From Akkermansia muciniphila (GTDB taxonomy: Bacteria > Verrucomicrobiota > Verrucomicrobiia > Verrucomicrobiales > Akkermansiaceae): a stretch of 47,737 bases of DNA. The position numbers and the translations under genes are program-made. Positions 25,356 through 35,900 of the stretch are shown here, one piece after another (position 1 is the stretch's first letter; the number at the start of each line of letters is the position of its first letter). The stretch lies in contig CAMCCX010000011.1 of the NCBI GenBank assembly GCA_945873305.1, forward strand, positions 1-47,737, given 5' to 3'. The notes beneath the pieces were generated by a model. It was given only the letters and a program-made list of their open reading frames with translations. It did not search any database and was not told the origin of the DNA.

Positions 25356-25877
25356 TTAATAGGTCAAGATGGCGTGGACCGGATGGGGCGCGAGTTTGGC
25401 GCGGCCGGCGAGAAAACCGAGCTCGATGAGCACGGAAATGCCGATGATGTTGGCACCGAGTTCGTCGAGCAGCTTGACCGCCGCTGCCGCGGTGCCGCCG
25501 GTGGCTAGCAGGTCATCGACGAGCAGGATGGATTCGCCGGGGAGGATGGCGTCTTCGTGGAGTTCGACGATGGAGTCGCCGTATTCGAGCGAGTAGGCGG
25601 TCTGGCGGGTTTTCCAGGGCAGCTTGCCCTTTTTGCGGACCGGCACGAAACCCGCGCCGAGGCGGTCGGCGACGGCGGCGGCAAAGATGAAGCCGCGGGC
25701 GTCGATGCCGACGACCTTGTCGATCTTCACGCCGCCGGCGGTTTCGCAGAGCAGGGAGATGGACTCGCGGAAGAGTTTGCCGTCGGCGAGGACGGGGGTG
25801 ATGTCTTTGAAGACGATGCCGGGTTTCGGGAAATCGACGACGTCACGGATGGCGGCGCGGAGGGAGTCTGTTTTCAT
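25356..25877 (-). CDS. apt: Adenine phosphoribosyltransferase
   Basis: 173 residues, the normal Apt length. It salvages adenine to AMP using PRPP. The N-terminus RDVVDFPKPGIVFKDITPVL and the motifs VGIDARGFIFAAAVADRL and FVPVRKKGKLPW are typical, and the PRPP loop is ILLVDDLLATGGTAAAAVKLL. Lies 35 bp downstream of the nucleotidyltransferase gene on the same strand. Confidence 0.95.
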   Translation of the reverse strand: MKTDSLRAAIRDVVDFPKPGIVFKDITPVLADGKLFRESISLLCETAGGVKIDKVVGIDARGFIFAAAVADRLGAGFVPVRKKGKLPWKTRQTAYSLEYGDSIVELHEDAILPGESILLVDDLLATGGTAAAAVKLLDELGANIIGISVLIELGFLAGRAKLAPHPVHAILTY

Positions 25878-25912
25878 TTCGTGCGAGGAAGGAAACGCTA
25901 AAGTGGAATCGG

Positions 25913-26443
25913 CTAGGAATGAAAAACCGATTCGAACGAGTCGAGCAGTCGGGGCATTCTTTCGACGGGGATTTCCAGCAAATTGATCCGCTGCCGGATG
26001 AGTCCCGGTTGGAGCAGGTTGATCGAGTGAAGTTCCTGGATGAGGGCGAGGTCCTTAGGTCTGCCGACAAGGAGTTTCACAGCGGCTAGATCGTGCGGAT
26101 CGAGAGCAAATGCGATCCGGGTTCCGGGGACGGGAACGAGTCGTTCCCGCCAGCCCGAGGGGAGGGTTTCGAGAACCGAATCGCGGAGGATGTCGGCGTG
26201 ATAGCCGTGAATGCGGTAGTAGGCTCGGTTTTCTCCCAGCGCTTCATCGAGCATGATGGCAGTGAGTTCATCGAATGGATCGGGGCAGATGTCGGCGTCG
26301 AAAGTGGATGCCAGCGGACCCTGCGGATCGCCGAGATTTGGAAATGAGGCGAGAAGGGAGGCCGAGCCGAGGACGAGCATGGGACGCTCTTCAGCCAACG
26401 CGTGGGCGGACCGAAGGAGATGCTGGAGAGCGGCGAGAGTCAT
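25913..26443 (-). CDS. Nucleotidyltransferase-fold protein (DUF6036-like)
   Basis: 176 residues from the ATG at 26443. The fold resembles minimal nucleotidyltransferases of the DUF6036 kind: MLVLGSASLLASFP, then a STFDADICPDPFDELTAIM acidic block that would hold the metal-binding Asp pair, GYHADILRD, then the helix FALDPHDLAAVKLLVGRPKD typical of these proteins. No separate nucleic-acid-binding domain is visible. The start overlaps the preceding 111-aa gene by 4 bp. The pair resembles the nucleotidyltransferase-plus-small-partner modules found in toxin-antitoxin and abortive-infection contexts; that role is only inferred. Confidence 0.75.
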   Translation of the reverse strand: MTLAALQHLLRSAHALAEERPMLVLGSASLLASFPNLGDPQGPLASTFDADICPDPFDELTAIMLDEALGENRAYYRIHGYHADILRDSVLETLPSGWRERLVPVPGTRIAFALDPHDLAAVKLLVGRPKDLALIQELHSINLLQPGLIRQRINLLEIPVERMPRLLDSFESVFHS

Positions 26444-26771
26444 TCGACAAGAATGGGGAGGGACAGGCCGACAAATGGCGAACAAGATTTGAGCGGCTCG
26501 GCGTCGTGATTGGGCGCGGCGAGGAAATGGGTGAGATCGCGAAATGCGACGGGAGAGTTTTGGGCGGCGTGGATGCGCTTTCGCCACTCAAGCAGGGGCG
26601 CGGGGTGGACGCGGCCAAGGGCAAGCCAACGATCAATATTGTCGAGGGCGATGGATAGATCTGCCGGGTGGTCTGCGATATGGGCGGCGATGCGCTGCCA
26701 ACGGAGAGTCCGGTCCTCGCGGCGGAAATGGTGGTCGCTGAATGGAGGTTTCTCGAAATCCATTGGGAATG

Positions 26772-26775
<4 letters not shown>
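26440..26775 (-). CDS. Small partner protein of the nucleotidyltransferase
   Basis: 111 residues. The core DLSIALDNIDRWLALGRVHP and LLEWRKRIHAAQNSP is an amphipathic helical pattern that I associate with small proteins encoded beside DUF6036-type nucleotidyltransferases; no catalytic motif is visible. It overlaps nadA upstream and the nucleotidyltransferase downstream by 4 bp each, so the pair is embedded in the operon and coupled to it. An ATG 12 bp further in (MDFEKPPFS) is an alternative start. Confidence 0.6.
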
Positions 26776-27707
<932 letters not shown>

Positions 27708-27721
27708 TTCGGAAATGGACG

Positions 27722-28561
27722 TTATAATTGCGGGGTCAGCTCGGGGATCATCTCGATGGTGCCGGTGTGTTTGGCGCCGGGTTTGACGATGAGCGAGGTG
27801 GTGCGGACGAGGCCTTGGAGATGGGCGCGTTTTTCGAGAGTGACGGGACCGGAGCAGGAAATCTGGCCGCGGACGTTGCCGTCGATGACGGCGCTGGTGG
27901 CGGTGACCGGATTGAGGAACTCAACGCGCGAGCCTTTTTCGACGCGGAGGTTCCGGCATTGGACGTTGCCGGTGATTTTGCCGTGGCTGCGGATGATCAA
28001 GTCGCCGGAGCACTCGACCGAGCCGGCGAGCTCGCCGAGGACGGTAAGGTTGTGGCACTTGAGGGTGACGCCGGAAACGGATCCGGATTTCTGGATGACC
28101 ACATCGCCACAAGTCTGGATGCGGCGGTTCCAGTGCTCGGTGATATCGTAACTGAGCAGGCTGATGTAGCCGCTGCATTTCGGGCACTGGCTGGACTGGG
28201 CGTCGCCGACGGTGGCGTAGGAGTGGCCGCATTCGAAGCAGGTGATTCCGCGAGGCGGCTTGGCCGGGTTGAAGAGCCTCATCAGGAACGATTGCGGCAC
28301 CGGCACGACGGGGCCGCGGCGGAGAAATGGCTGGAGCGCGGGCGCTTGCGGCGGTGGCTCGGGTTCCGGGTCGGAATCCTTGCGCGGGACGGCGAGGCGG
28401 GTGACCGGGTGTTTCCTGACGACTCCTTTGCCTTCGCGGACTTGGAAATTGGCGCGGCAGGCCCGGCATTGCGTGGAAACCACGAGCGCGGGCTCAAACT
28501 GCACTTTCCCGCATTCCGGGCAAGCTACCTCGATGCGATGGCGCTGGGGCTCATCGGCCAT
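27722..28561 (-). CDS. Bactofilin-domain protein with two zinc ribbons
   Basis: 279 residues. The N-terminal half carries two CxxC-x(n)-CxxC zinc ribbons: CPECGKVQFEPALVVSTQCRAC written as two pairs (residues about 14-17 and 32-35), and CFECG with CPKC (about 108-111 and 128-131). The C-terminal half is a bactofilin-like beta-helix with repeating strands: VVIQKSGSVSGVTLKCHNLTV, GELAGSVECSGDLIIRS and GNVQCRNLRVEKGSRVEF. Bactofilins polymerise into cytoskeletal scaffolds; the ribbons may tether metal, DNA or a partner. It follows another bactofilin by 35 bp. Confidence 0.8.
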   Translation of the reverse strand: MADEPQRHRIEVACPECGKVQFEPALVVSTQCRACRANFQVREGKGVVRKHPVTRLAVPRKDSDPEPEPPPQAPALQPFLRRGPVVPVPQSFLMRLFNPAKPPRGITCFECGHSYATVGDAQSSQCPKCSGYISLLSYDITEHWNRRIQTCGDVVIQKSGSVSGVTLKCHNLTVLGELAGSVECSGDLIIRSHGKITGNVQCRNLRVEKGSRVEFLNPVTATSAVIDGNVRGQISCSGPVTLEKRAHLQGLVRTTSLIVKPGAKHTGTIEMIPELTPQL

Positions 28562-28596
28562 GGCAATAAGTTGTCGAAGGGCGCGCCTCCGACGAG

Positions 28597-29169
28597 TTAG
28601 AGTGAAGTGCCGGCAAGGGTGCCTTGTTTGGGGGCTTCGGGTGCCGGAGCGGCTTTGGTCGCGACGGGCTGCTGGGCGGCGGGTTGGGCGGCGGCGGCGG
28701 TCGCTTGGGCGGGCGTGCCGACAGTCGATTTCCCGACGAAAATGGCACCGGCCTCGATGGCGAGGGACTTGGCCTTGATGTCGCCGACGACTTCGGCGCT
28801 GGCCTTGAGTTCGACGCGCTCGGCGGCGGTGATGTTGCCGTGGACCTTGCCGTAAACGACGACGGTCGCGGTTTTGATCTCCGCCTTGATGCGGGCGTTT
28901 TCGCCGACGGTGAGATTGCCGTCGGAGGTGATTTCACCTTCGATTTTGCCGTCAACGACGAGATCGTTGGTGAACTTGACGGTGCCTTTGATTTCCACGT
29001 CGGTGGACAGGAAATTGCGGGTGGCGGCGGGTGCGGGCCGGGCGGCGGCCACGACCGGTTGCTGCGAACCGTAGACGGGTGAAACTGGCTCCGGGTGACG
29101 GGCTTCCGGAAGGGGTGGTGCGGACCGCTGGGATTCGCTGTTGTCTTGGCCGATTACTTTTTTAAACAC
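28597..29169 (-). CDS. Bactofilin family cytoskeletal protein
   Basis: 190 residues from a GTG at 29169. A disordered N-terminus (about 1-50, Pro/Ala-rich) is followed by the bactofilin beta-helix: FLSTDVEIKGTVKFTNDLVV, DGKIEGEITSDGNLTVG, VVYGKVHGNITAAERVELKA and VVGDIKAKSLAIEAGAIFVG. The tail is Ala/Pro-rich. Bactofilins form nucleotide-free filaments at the inner membrane and take part in cell shape and wall or pilus organisation. First gene of the minus-strand run to pgi. Confidence 0.9.
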   Translation of the reverse strand: MFKKVIGQDNSESQRSAPPLPEARHPEPVSPVYGSQQPVVAAARPAPAATRNFLSTDVEIKGTVKFTNDLVVDGKIEGEITSDGNLTVGENARIKAEIKTATVVVYGKVHGNITAAERVELKASAEVVGDIKAKSLAIEAGAIFVGKSTVGTPAQATAAAAQPAAQQPVATKAAPAPEAPKQGTLAGTSL

Positions 29170-29218
29170 GGGATAAAATAATGGTTGGAGTTATAATGAT
29201 GTCAAATTGATTCAATGC
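29170..29218 (-). promoter_or_regulatory. AT-rich promoter region of the bactofilin operon
   Basis: This short spacer is the most AT-rich stretch nearby. On the minus strand a perfect TTGACA (29205-29200) is followed 17 bp later by ATTATT (29182-29177); TATAAC at 29195-29190 is an alternative -10 with a poorer -35. The position, less than 10 bp to 40 bp before the GTG start, fits a promoter. Confidence 0.45.
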
Positions 29219-29932
29219 TTACGGCTCGGGTGCAATCGGAGTTTTTGCTTCAGGAGCGGAAGGCGTGGCGGGTGGGGCCGGCGGCGGCTCGATCTCGACC
29301 GGCGGCTTGGTTTTCAAGATCGCCAAGCGGCGGCTGGCGGTGTCGGCGAAGCTGCTGTCGGCGTTTTTCGCCTTGGTGTAGAAGCCTTCGGCCTTTTCGA
29401 GGTCACCGGCGGCTTTGGAAATATCGCCGAGGGAAATCAGGGCGAAGGGGGCGATGAAGCTGGCGGCCGGATCGGCGGTGATTTCCTCGAAGAGCTTTGC
29501 CGCGTCGCCGGATTTGCCCTGGGCCATCAGCTTGGAAGCGAGATTTGCCTTGGCGTTGGGGACCGCCGGATGCTGGGGCGACTCGGCGATGAATTTCCGC
29601 AGCGTGGCGACGGCGTCATCCTGTTTGTCTGCGGTCCACTGGCTGTTGGCGAGGAGGACCATCGCGCTACCGGCGGCGGTGGTGCCGGCGTGCTCGGTAA
29701 CGACGGCTTGGAGGGAGGCGAGGTCTTCCGCCTTGTTGAGCGCCGCGCCGGCGGTTTGCTGGCGGCTGGTTTCCACGCCGCGGTAAATCACCAGGGCCAC
29801 GGCTCCGAGGGCCAGAAGGATGGCAAAAACGACGATCCCTTTCTGATTGCGGTCGAGAAATGCTTCAAAAGCGTTGGGGCCTTGTGAAATTTCAGCAAGC
29901 GGGACGGGAGATTCGGTGAGATCGGCGGACAT
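29219..29932 (-). CDS. TPR-repeat protein with N-terminal membrane anchor
   Basis: 237 residues from the ATG at 29932. One transmembrane helix lies near the N-terminus (GIVVFAILLALGAVALVIY), leaving a C-terminal soluble part with TPR-like units: LRKFIAESPQHPAVPNAKAN, LMAQGKSGDAAKLFEEI and SLGDISKAAGDLEKAEGFY. It ends in a Pro-rich tail. The layout is that of YfgM/TPR_21-like proteins that work with envelope biogenesis or the Sec/Bam machinery, but the exact role is unknown. Divergent from lpxB. Confidence 0.75.
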   Translation of the reverse strand: MSADLTESPVPLAEISQGPNAFEAFLDRNQKGIVVFAILLALGAVALVIYRGVETSRQQTAGAALNKAEDLASLQAVVTEHAGTTAAGSAMVLLANSQWTADKQDDAVATLRKFIAESPQHPAVPNAKANLASKLMAQGKSGDAAKLFEEITADPAASFIAPFALISLGDISKAAGDLEKAEGFYTKAKNADSSFADTASRRLAILKTKPPVEIEPPPAPPATPSAPEAKTPIAPEP

Positions 29933-30095
29933 GGTGAGGATGCGGAAAGCTGCGGGGGCGATCAAAGCGGCAGTGGCGTCGAAATCAATGCGGAACTCGG
30001 GAAGTTTGCCGATTTCCGCGAATCGGCAGCGCGGCGGCTGCGGCGGGTGGATTTTTAATGGCCAGAGCCGGGCGGTTTGCCTAGCCTGCCGCCGC

Positions 30096-31223
30096 ATGTC
30101 GAAACGGGTTTACGTGGTCGCGGGGGAGTTGAGCGGGGATGCTCACGGGGCGGGATTGCTGCGCTCCCTCGTCGAAATGGTGCCGGACCTCGAAATCCAC
30201 GGCGCGGGTGGCCCGGAAATGGCGGAGATGGCCGGTCCGGGCTTGCGCGACTGGGTCGAGGACGCCGCGGTGATGGGCGTTTGGGAGGTTTTGAAACGCT
30301 ACGGTTGGTTTAAACAGCGGTTTGCCGAGATGCTCGCGGAGTTGAAAAAATTCCAGCCCGACCTGCTCCTGCTGATCGATTATCCGGGCTTCAATCTCCG
30401 CTTTGCCGAGGCGGTGAAGCGCGAATGCCCGCAGACGCGGATCGTTTATTACATCAGCCCGAAAGTCTGGGCTTGGAACAAGCGCCGCATCCCGGTCATG
30501 GCGCGGGTGCTCGATGAAGTGCTCTGCCTGTTCCCCTTCGAGCCGCCGATTTTCCAAGCCGCAGGGCTGAAATCCACCTTCGTCGGCAATCCGCTGGTGG
30601 ACGAGCTGGAGGAAAAACGCCTCCCCGCCGCGCATCGCGAAGAGCGGCTCGTCGGCCTGTTTCCCGGCAGCCGCGAGCGGGAAATCGCGCGCTTGTTCCC
30701 GATGATGATCGCCACGGCGCAGCGCCTGAAATCCTCCGACGCCGGCCTGAAATTCGAAGTTCCCGCCGCGTCCGCGAAGCTCGCGGCGCAGATCCGCGGC
30801 TTAATGGCCGAGGCCGGGGATTTGATCACCGTCACCACCGGCGGCAGCCACTCGCTGATGCAACGGGCCTGCTGCGCGGTGATCGCCAGCGGCACCGCGA
30901 CGCTGGAGGCCGCGTATTACGGGCTGCCGTATTGCCTCGTTTATCGGGTGGCTCCGCTGACGTATGTGCTGGGGAAAATGCTGGTGAAAATCGAGCACAT
31001 CGGCCTGGTCAACATTCTCGCCGAGGAAGGCGTGGTCGAGGAATTGATCCAAGCGCGGGCGGAACCCGTGGCCGTCGCCCGCAGCTTGGGCGGGTTTTTG
31101 GAATCTCCCGCCAAGCGCGAAACCTTGCAGGCGCGGCTTGCGGAAACCTCCGCCAAGCTCGGTGGAAAAGGCGCCCACCAACGCGCCGCCCGCGCCGTGG
31201 CGGAGTGGCTCGCGCGACCATGA
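30096..31223 (+). CDS. lpxB: Lipid-A-disaccharide synthase
   Basis: 375 residues from the ATG at 30096. It joins UDP-2,3-diacylglucosamine to lipid X, forming the lipid A disaccharide at the inner membrane. VYVVAGELSGDAHGAGLLRSL, the LLLLIDYPGFNLRFAEAVK segment, YYISPKVWAWNKRR, the donor-binding region VGLFPGSREREI and VIASGTATLEAAYYGLP are all in family positions. It indicates a lipid A outer membrane. Other lpx genes are not in the window. Confidence 0.95.
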   Translation: MSKRVYVVAGELSGDAHGAGLLRSLVEMVPDLEIHGAGGPEMAEMAGPGLRDWVEDAAVMGVWEVLKRYGWFKQRFAEMLAELKKFQPDLLLLIDYPGFNLRFAEAVKRECPQTRIVYYISPKVWAWNKRRIPVMARVLDEVLCLFPFEPPIFQAAGLKSTFVGNPLVDELEEKRLPAAHREERLVGLFPGSREREIARLFPMMIATAQRLKSSDAGLKFEVPAASAKLAAQIRGLMAEAGDLITVTTGGSHSLMQRACCAVIASGTATLEAAYYGLPYCLVYRVAPLTYVLGKMLVKIEHIGLVNILAEEGVVEELIQARAEPVAVARSLGGFLESPAKRETLQARLAETSAKLGGKGAHQRAARAVAEWLARP

Positions 31224-31279
31224 ATTTCCAGCGCCTTGGGGGTTGCGTTTCGCGGGCGACTGGCTATTGAAGCGGCGCG

Positions 31280-31447
31280 ATGAAATCATTCTCGATCCTG
31301 CTTGTGACCGTTTCCTTGTTTGCCGTTTCCTGCGAGCGCCACGAATTCGAAGGCCCCCAAGGCACCAAGCAGCTCAATGAAAATCACGCCGCCGCCCCCG
31401 ACGAGCATGCCGCACCTGCCGAGCACGCCGAAAAGCCGGCCCATTGA
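31280..31447 (+). CDS. Small lipoprotein
   Basis: 55 residues. The signal MKSFSILLVTVSLFAVSC ends at a lipobox Cys, leaving about 38 residues that are His/Ala/Glu/Pro-rich (ERHEFEGPQGTK; DEHAAPAEHAEK; PAH). It should be a secreted lipoprotein of unknown role, possibly metal-binding through its six histidines. Convergent with the RibD-like gene, with 6 bp between stops. Confidence 0.65.
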   Translation: MKSFSILLVTVSLFAVSCERHEFEGPQGTKQLNENHAAAPDEHAAPAEHAEKPAH

Positions 31448-31453
31448 GGCGGA

Positions 31454-32080
31454 TCAACCGCGCGTGTAGCTGACAAAGCACTCCCCGATCGCGGGTTGCG
31501 GATCGAAGCTTTTGATTTCGAAACCGACCGATTTCGGCAGAAACTCTCCCGGAATTCCGGTCGCCGTGCTGGCCGCGAAACCGCCGAACAGCGTGTGGCC
31601 GGCGAGCGTGAGGTGGAATTCATCGATCGCGTCCAGCTCCGCCAGCGCCCGGACCAGCTCGCCCCCACCCTCGCAATGGAGATGCCGGACTCGATATTCG
31701 GTCGCCAGTGTTTCGAGAAATCCGGCCAGCGTTTGGCGGTGGACGGTGACTTTCAAATCCACATCACCCGCGAAATCGCCGGTGACGAGCAGATGGATCT
31801 CGCCGCCGGGTTTGCTGAAAATTGGATGCGCCGGATCAATCTTGCCGCTCCGCGAAACGATGCAGCGCAGCGGTTGCACCGTTTTTCCCGGCACCGTCAG
31901 CGTCATCCGGTCGGTCTCCAGCGTGCCGCGCCCGACCAGGATCGCGTCGGTATTTCCCCGCAATTCCAGCAACCGGGCGTGGTCCTCGCGCGAGGTCCAG
32001 CCGGACGGCCGGGGCGGTGACGAGGAAATTTTCCCGTCCGCCGAGATGGCCAGATTTGTCGAGATGCGGGGGCGCTGCAT
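31454..32080 (-). CDS. RibD C-terminal-type reductase
   Basis: 208 residues from the ATG at 32080. It has the dihydrofolate-reductase-like fold of the RibD reductase domain: RISTNLAISADGKISS at the N-terminus, ILVGRGTLETDRMTLTVPG, and LHCEGGGELVRALAELDAIDEFHLTLAGHTLFGG. In riboflavin synthesis the RibD C-terminal domain reduces the pyrimidine intermediate with NADPH. There is no deaminase domain, so it may be a stand-alone reductase or a paralogue with another substrate; no other rib gene is near. Confidence 0.82.
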   Translation of the reverse strand: MQRPRISTNLAISADGKISSSPPRPSGWTSREDHARLLELRGNTDAILVGRGTLETDRMTLTVPGKTVQPLRCIVSRSGKIDPAHPIFSKPGGEIHLLVTGDFAGDVDLKVTVHRQTLAGFLETLATEYRVRHLHCEGGGELVRALAELDAIDEFHLTLAGHTLFGGFAASTATGIPGEFLPKSVGFEIKSFDPQPAIGECFVSYTRG

Positions 32081-32101
32081 GCCCGAGCATGGCGGCTGCA
32101 A

Positions 32102-32119
32102 GGCGTTTGCACAAACGCC
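32102..32119. promoter_or_regulatory. 18-bp inverted repeat upstream of the RibD-like gene
   Basis: GGCGTTTGCACAAACGCC is a palindrome with a central CA mismatch pair (8 bp per arm), 22 bp upstream of the RibD-like start and in the divergent spacer to pdxH (190 bp). Position and symmetry suit an operator or a leader hairpin. Confidence 0.35.
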
Positions 32120-32272
32120 ATTCCACCGCCAAAAAACGCCCCCGCACACCCAAGAAACGACCTCGCCCATTCAATCCGTAACAGAACGAATCGTTTACAA
32201 AAACGCCGCATTCCGAGACGGCAGCGCATCGGGAGCCTTGCGCATCCGAGCCGCGAGGACTAGGGATGGCTC

Positions 32273-32908
32273 ATGGATCTTGCCGATTTCCGCAAAGAAT
32301 ATTCCGACCGTGGCCTGAAGCGTGAGGAAATGCTCGCCGATCCGGTCGCGCAGTTTTCCTCGTGGTTTTCCCAAGCGACCGAGCTCGACCTGCACGAGCC
32401 CAACGCGATGACACTCGCCACCGTGGACGAGACCGGGATGCCCTATCAGCGCACCGTGCTGCTGAAATATTACGACGCCGACGGCTTCGTGTTCTTCACC
32501 AACTACGGCAGCCGCAAGGCCAAACAAATGGCGCAAAACCCGCGCGTGAGCCTGCTCTTCCCGTGGATCACGCTGGAGCGCCAAGTCATCATCCAAGGCA
32601 CGGTGGAGAAAATCAGCACTGCCGAGTCGCTCAAATATTTCGCCTCCCGGCCGCGGGAATCGCAGATCGGCGCGTGGGTTTCCAACCAGAGCGAGGTCAT
32701 CACATCGCGGAAATTCCTGATGCAGAAACTCGCCGAAGTCCGCGAGAAATTCAGCCACGGGGAGATCCCGCTGCCCTCGTTTTGGGGCGGCTACCGGGTG
32801 GTCCCGCAGAGGATCGAGTTCTGGCAGGGCGGCTCCGCGCGGTTGCACGACCGCCTGCTCTATCAGCGCGATGACGGCGCGTGGAAAATCGAGCGGCTCT
32901 CGCCCTGA
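32273..32908 (+). CDS. pdxH: Pyridoxamine 5'-phosphate oxidase
   Basis: 211 residues. It oxidises pyridoxine/pyridoxamine 5'-phosphate to pyridoxal 5'-phosphate with FMN. The N-terminal LDLHEPNAMTLATVDETGMP, RTVLLKYYDADGFVFFTNYG with SRKAKQMAQNP, and the C-terminal signature FWGGYRVVPQRIEFWQG followed by RLHDR are all intact. Divergent from the RibD-like gene. Confidence 0.96.
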   Translation: MDLADFRKEYSDRGLKREEMLADPVAQFSSWFSQATELDLHEPNAMTLATVDETGMPYQRTVLLKYYDADGFVFFTNYGSRKAKQMAQNPRVSLLFPWITLERQVIIQGTVEKISTAESLKYFASRPRESQIGAWVSNQSEVITSRKFLMQKLAEVREKFSHGEIPLPSFWGGYRVVPQRIEFWQGGSARLHDRLLYQRDDGAWKIERLSP

Positions 32909-32971
32909 GCCAAGGTTTCCGGCGGCCCCGGCGAAAGACTCGGTCGCGGTCCGCGTATCCGGGGCATTCAC

Positions 32972-35900
32972 ATGATCAAAGCACCCAATTCCCGGATCCT
33001 TCTCTCGCCGGTCGCCGCCCTCATTCTCGCCAGCGCGTCCGGCCACGCCGCCGACTGGCTCACGCTCCCAGCCAAGCCGGGCACCGCCAACGGCCAAAAA
33101 ATCGTCCTCATTTCCGGCGACGAGGAATACCGCAGCGAGGAGTCCTGCCCGATGCTCGCCAAGATCCTCAGCCAGAAATACGGATTTGACTGCGTCGTGC
33201 TCTTCGCCATCAACCCGGACGGCGGCTACATCGACCCGAATTTCCAGAAAAACCTCTCCGGCACCGAGGCACTCAACTTCGCCGATTTGATGATCATCGG
33301 CACCCGCTTCCGCCAGTTGCCGGATGACCAGATCGCGCGCTTCGCCGCCTATCTGAATGCCGGCAAGCCGGTCATCGGTTTCCGTACCGCCACCCACGCC
33401 TTCGCCGGTCCGGCTAATACCGACGATTTCAAGTGGGCCGACTTCGGACTCAAGATCCTCGGGGAAAAATGGGTGAGCCACCACGGCAACCACAAGGTGG
33501 AAGGCACTCGCAGCATGATCGAAGCCGCCAACGCCAAACACGAAGTCCTCAATGGCGTGGGCGAGATTTTCGCCACCAGCGATGTTTACGGCATCGCCAA
33601 TCTCGATCAAAGCGCCGCCACCACCCTCCTCCGCGGCGCGGTCACCCAGACCCTCGATCCGGCCTCGAAAATCCTCGAAGGACCGAAAAACAACCCCATG
33701 ATGCCCCTCGCCTGGCTTCGCGAATACACCGCCCCTAACGGCACCACCAAGGGCAAGGCATTCTGCACCACCCTCGGTGCCAGCACCGACTTCGCCGAAG
33801 AAAACCTCCGTCGTTTGATCGTCAACGCCTCGCTCCATCTCACCGGCTTGAAAGTCCCGGACAAAGCGGACGTCGGCTACATCGACCCGTTCCAACCGAC
33901 CAACTACAGCGCCATCGGCGCGCAGGACTTCTACAAGAACCGTAACCTCAAGCCCGCCGACTACAGCCTCGGCAAGAGCCCCTCCACCGGACTTCCCGGA
34001 CAAGCACCCAAGGAGGAAACCCAGGACAGCTCAAAAAAAAACTCTGATCCCGAGCGCCACGCCCCGCACGACGAGCCAGCCGCCGCCAGCGTAGCGCGCC
34101 CCCAAGCCGTCGCGCCTCCGACATCGGGGGAAAAACTCGTCTTCATCGGCAACGGCCTGGCCGAGCGCGACGTCTATTACAGCCGGCTGGAGACCGAGTT
34201 CTATCTGCGCTACCCTGACAAGCAACTCGTCATCCGCAACATGGGCCGCCCCGGCGACACCCCCGGCTTCCGCCCCCACCCTGCCCGCAAATCCCAATGG
34301 GCCTTCCCCGGCGCGGAGAAATTCCGCCCGGAAAACGCCCCGCACAGCGGCGAAGGATTTTTCTCCACGCCCGACCAATGGCTCACCCACCTCAAGCCCG
34401 ACACCATCGTCGCCTTTTTCGGTTATAACGAATCCTTCGACGGCCCCACGGGCGTGGCCAACTACGAGGCGGAACTCGACGCCTTCGTCGTCCACACCTT
34501 GAGCAAGGCTTACAACGGCCTCGCCGCCCCGCGCTTGGTGCTGGTCTCCCCCATCGCCTTTGAAAACCTCTCCAAAAACCTCGACCTCCCAGACGGGACT
34601 AACGAGAACGCCAACCTCAAACTCTACACCGCCGCGATGGAACGCGTCGCGAAAAAGCATTCGCTGACATTCATCGACCTCTTCACCCCCACCCGCGAAC
34701 TCTTCACCAAGGCCAACGGTCCCTTCACCACCGGCGGCTTCATCCCCACCGAAGCGTGCTATCAGCAACTCGCCGGACTTCTCGCCACCGGGATTTACGG
34801 CAAGCAGGCGCCTCTATCCAAAGCCGACCCGGCCAAAGTCCACGCCGCCGTCAAACAGAAAAACTGGTTCTGGCAGCAAGACTACCACATCGTCAACGGC
34901 GTCCATAGCCATGGCCAGCGCTACAATCCCTTCGGCCCGCAGAACTATCCGGACGAGGTCCAAAAGACCCGCGAGATGATGGCACTGCGCGACAAGCTCA
35001 TCCACGCCGTCGCCTCCGGCAAGACCACCAACCTCAGCGTCGATGATTCAAAAACCCACCCGTTGCCACCCGTCGCCAGCAACTACCGCCCGAGCTCCAA
35101 AAACGGCGACGAAACCTATCTCTACGGCGACGAGGCGGAAAAAACACTGACCGTCCCGGAAGGCTACAAGGTAAAGCTGTTCGCCTCGGAAAAGGAATTC
35201 CCCAACCTCGCCAACCCGATGCAGCTGTCCTTCGACGACCGCGGCCGCCTGTGGGTCGCCACCATGCCCACCTACCCGGCCTATCGCCCCGGCGACGCGC
35301 TCCCTAACGACAAAATCCTCATTTACGAAGACACCAACAACGACGGCCGCGCCGACAAGGAAATCGTCTTCGCCGACAAGCTCCACCTGCCGATCGGTTT
35401 CGAATTCGCCCCGCAAGGCGTCTATGTCTCCCAAGCTCCCAACCTCGTCCTGCTCCGCGACACCGACGGCGACGACCGAGCCGACACCCGGGAAATCGTG
35501 TTAGGCGGCTTCGACACCCACGACACCCACCACGCCATCAGCGCCTTTTGTGCCGATCCGTCCGGCTCGTTCCTCATGGGCGAGGGCGTGTTCCTGCACT
35601 CTAACGTGGAAACCGCCTACGGCCCCGTCCGCGGCATGAACGGCGGGGTTTTCCGCTACAGCCCGCAGCGCAGCCAGCTCGAGCGCACCGCCCAACTCAA
35701 CATCCCGAATCCCTGGGGCATCGCCTTCGACGACTGGGGCCAGGACTTTTTCATCCACACCTCCGGCCCCGGCATCAACTGGATGCTCCCCGGCTCCGTC
35801 AAGCCCACCTACGGCAAGCCAACCCCCTCCTCGCCCGACCTCGCCCCCAAAGGCAACGCAGTGCGCCCCACCTCCGGCCTCGAATTCGTCTCCTCCCGCC

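Noticed and set aside
32195-34003. A 602-codon minus-strand open frame across pdxH and the start of the dehydrogenase gene.
   Set aside because: It spans two well-supported plus-strand genes and has only low-complexity shadow composition.
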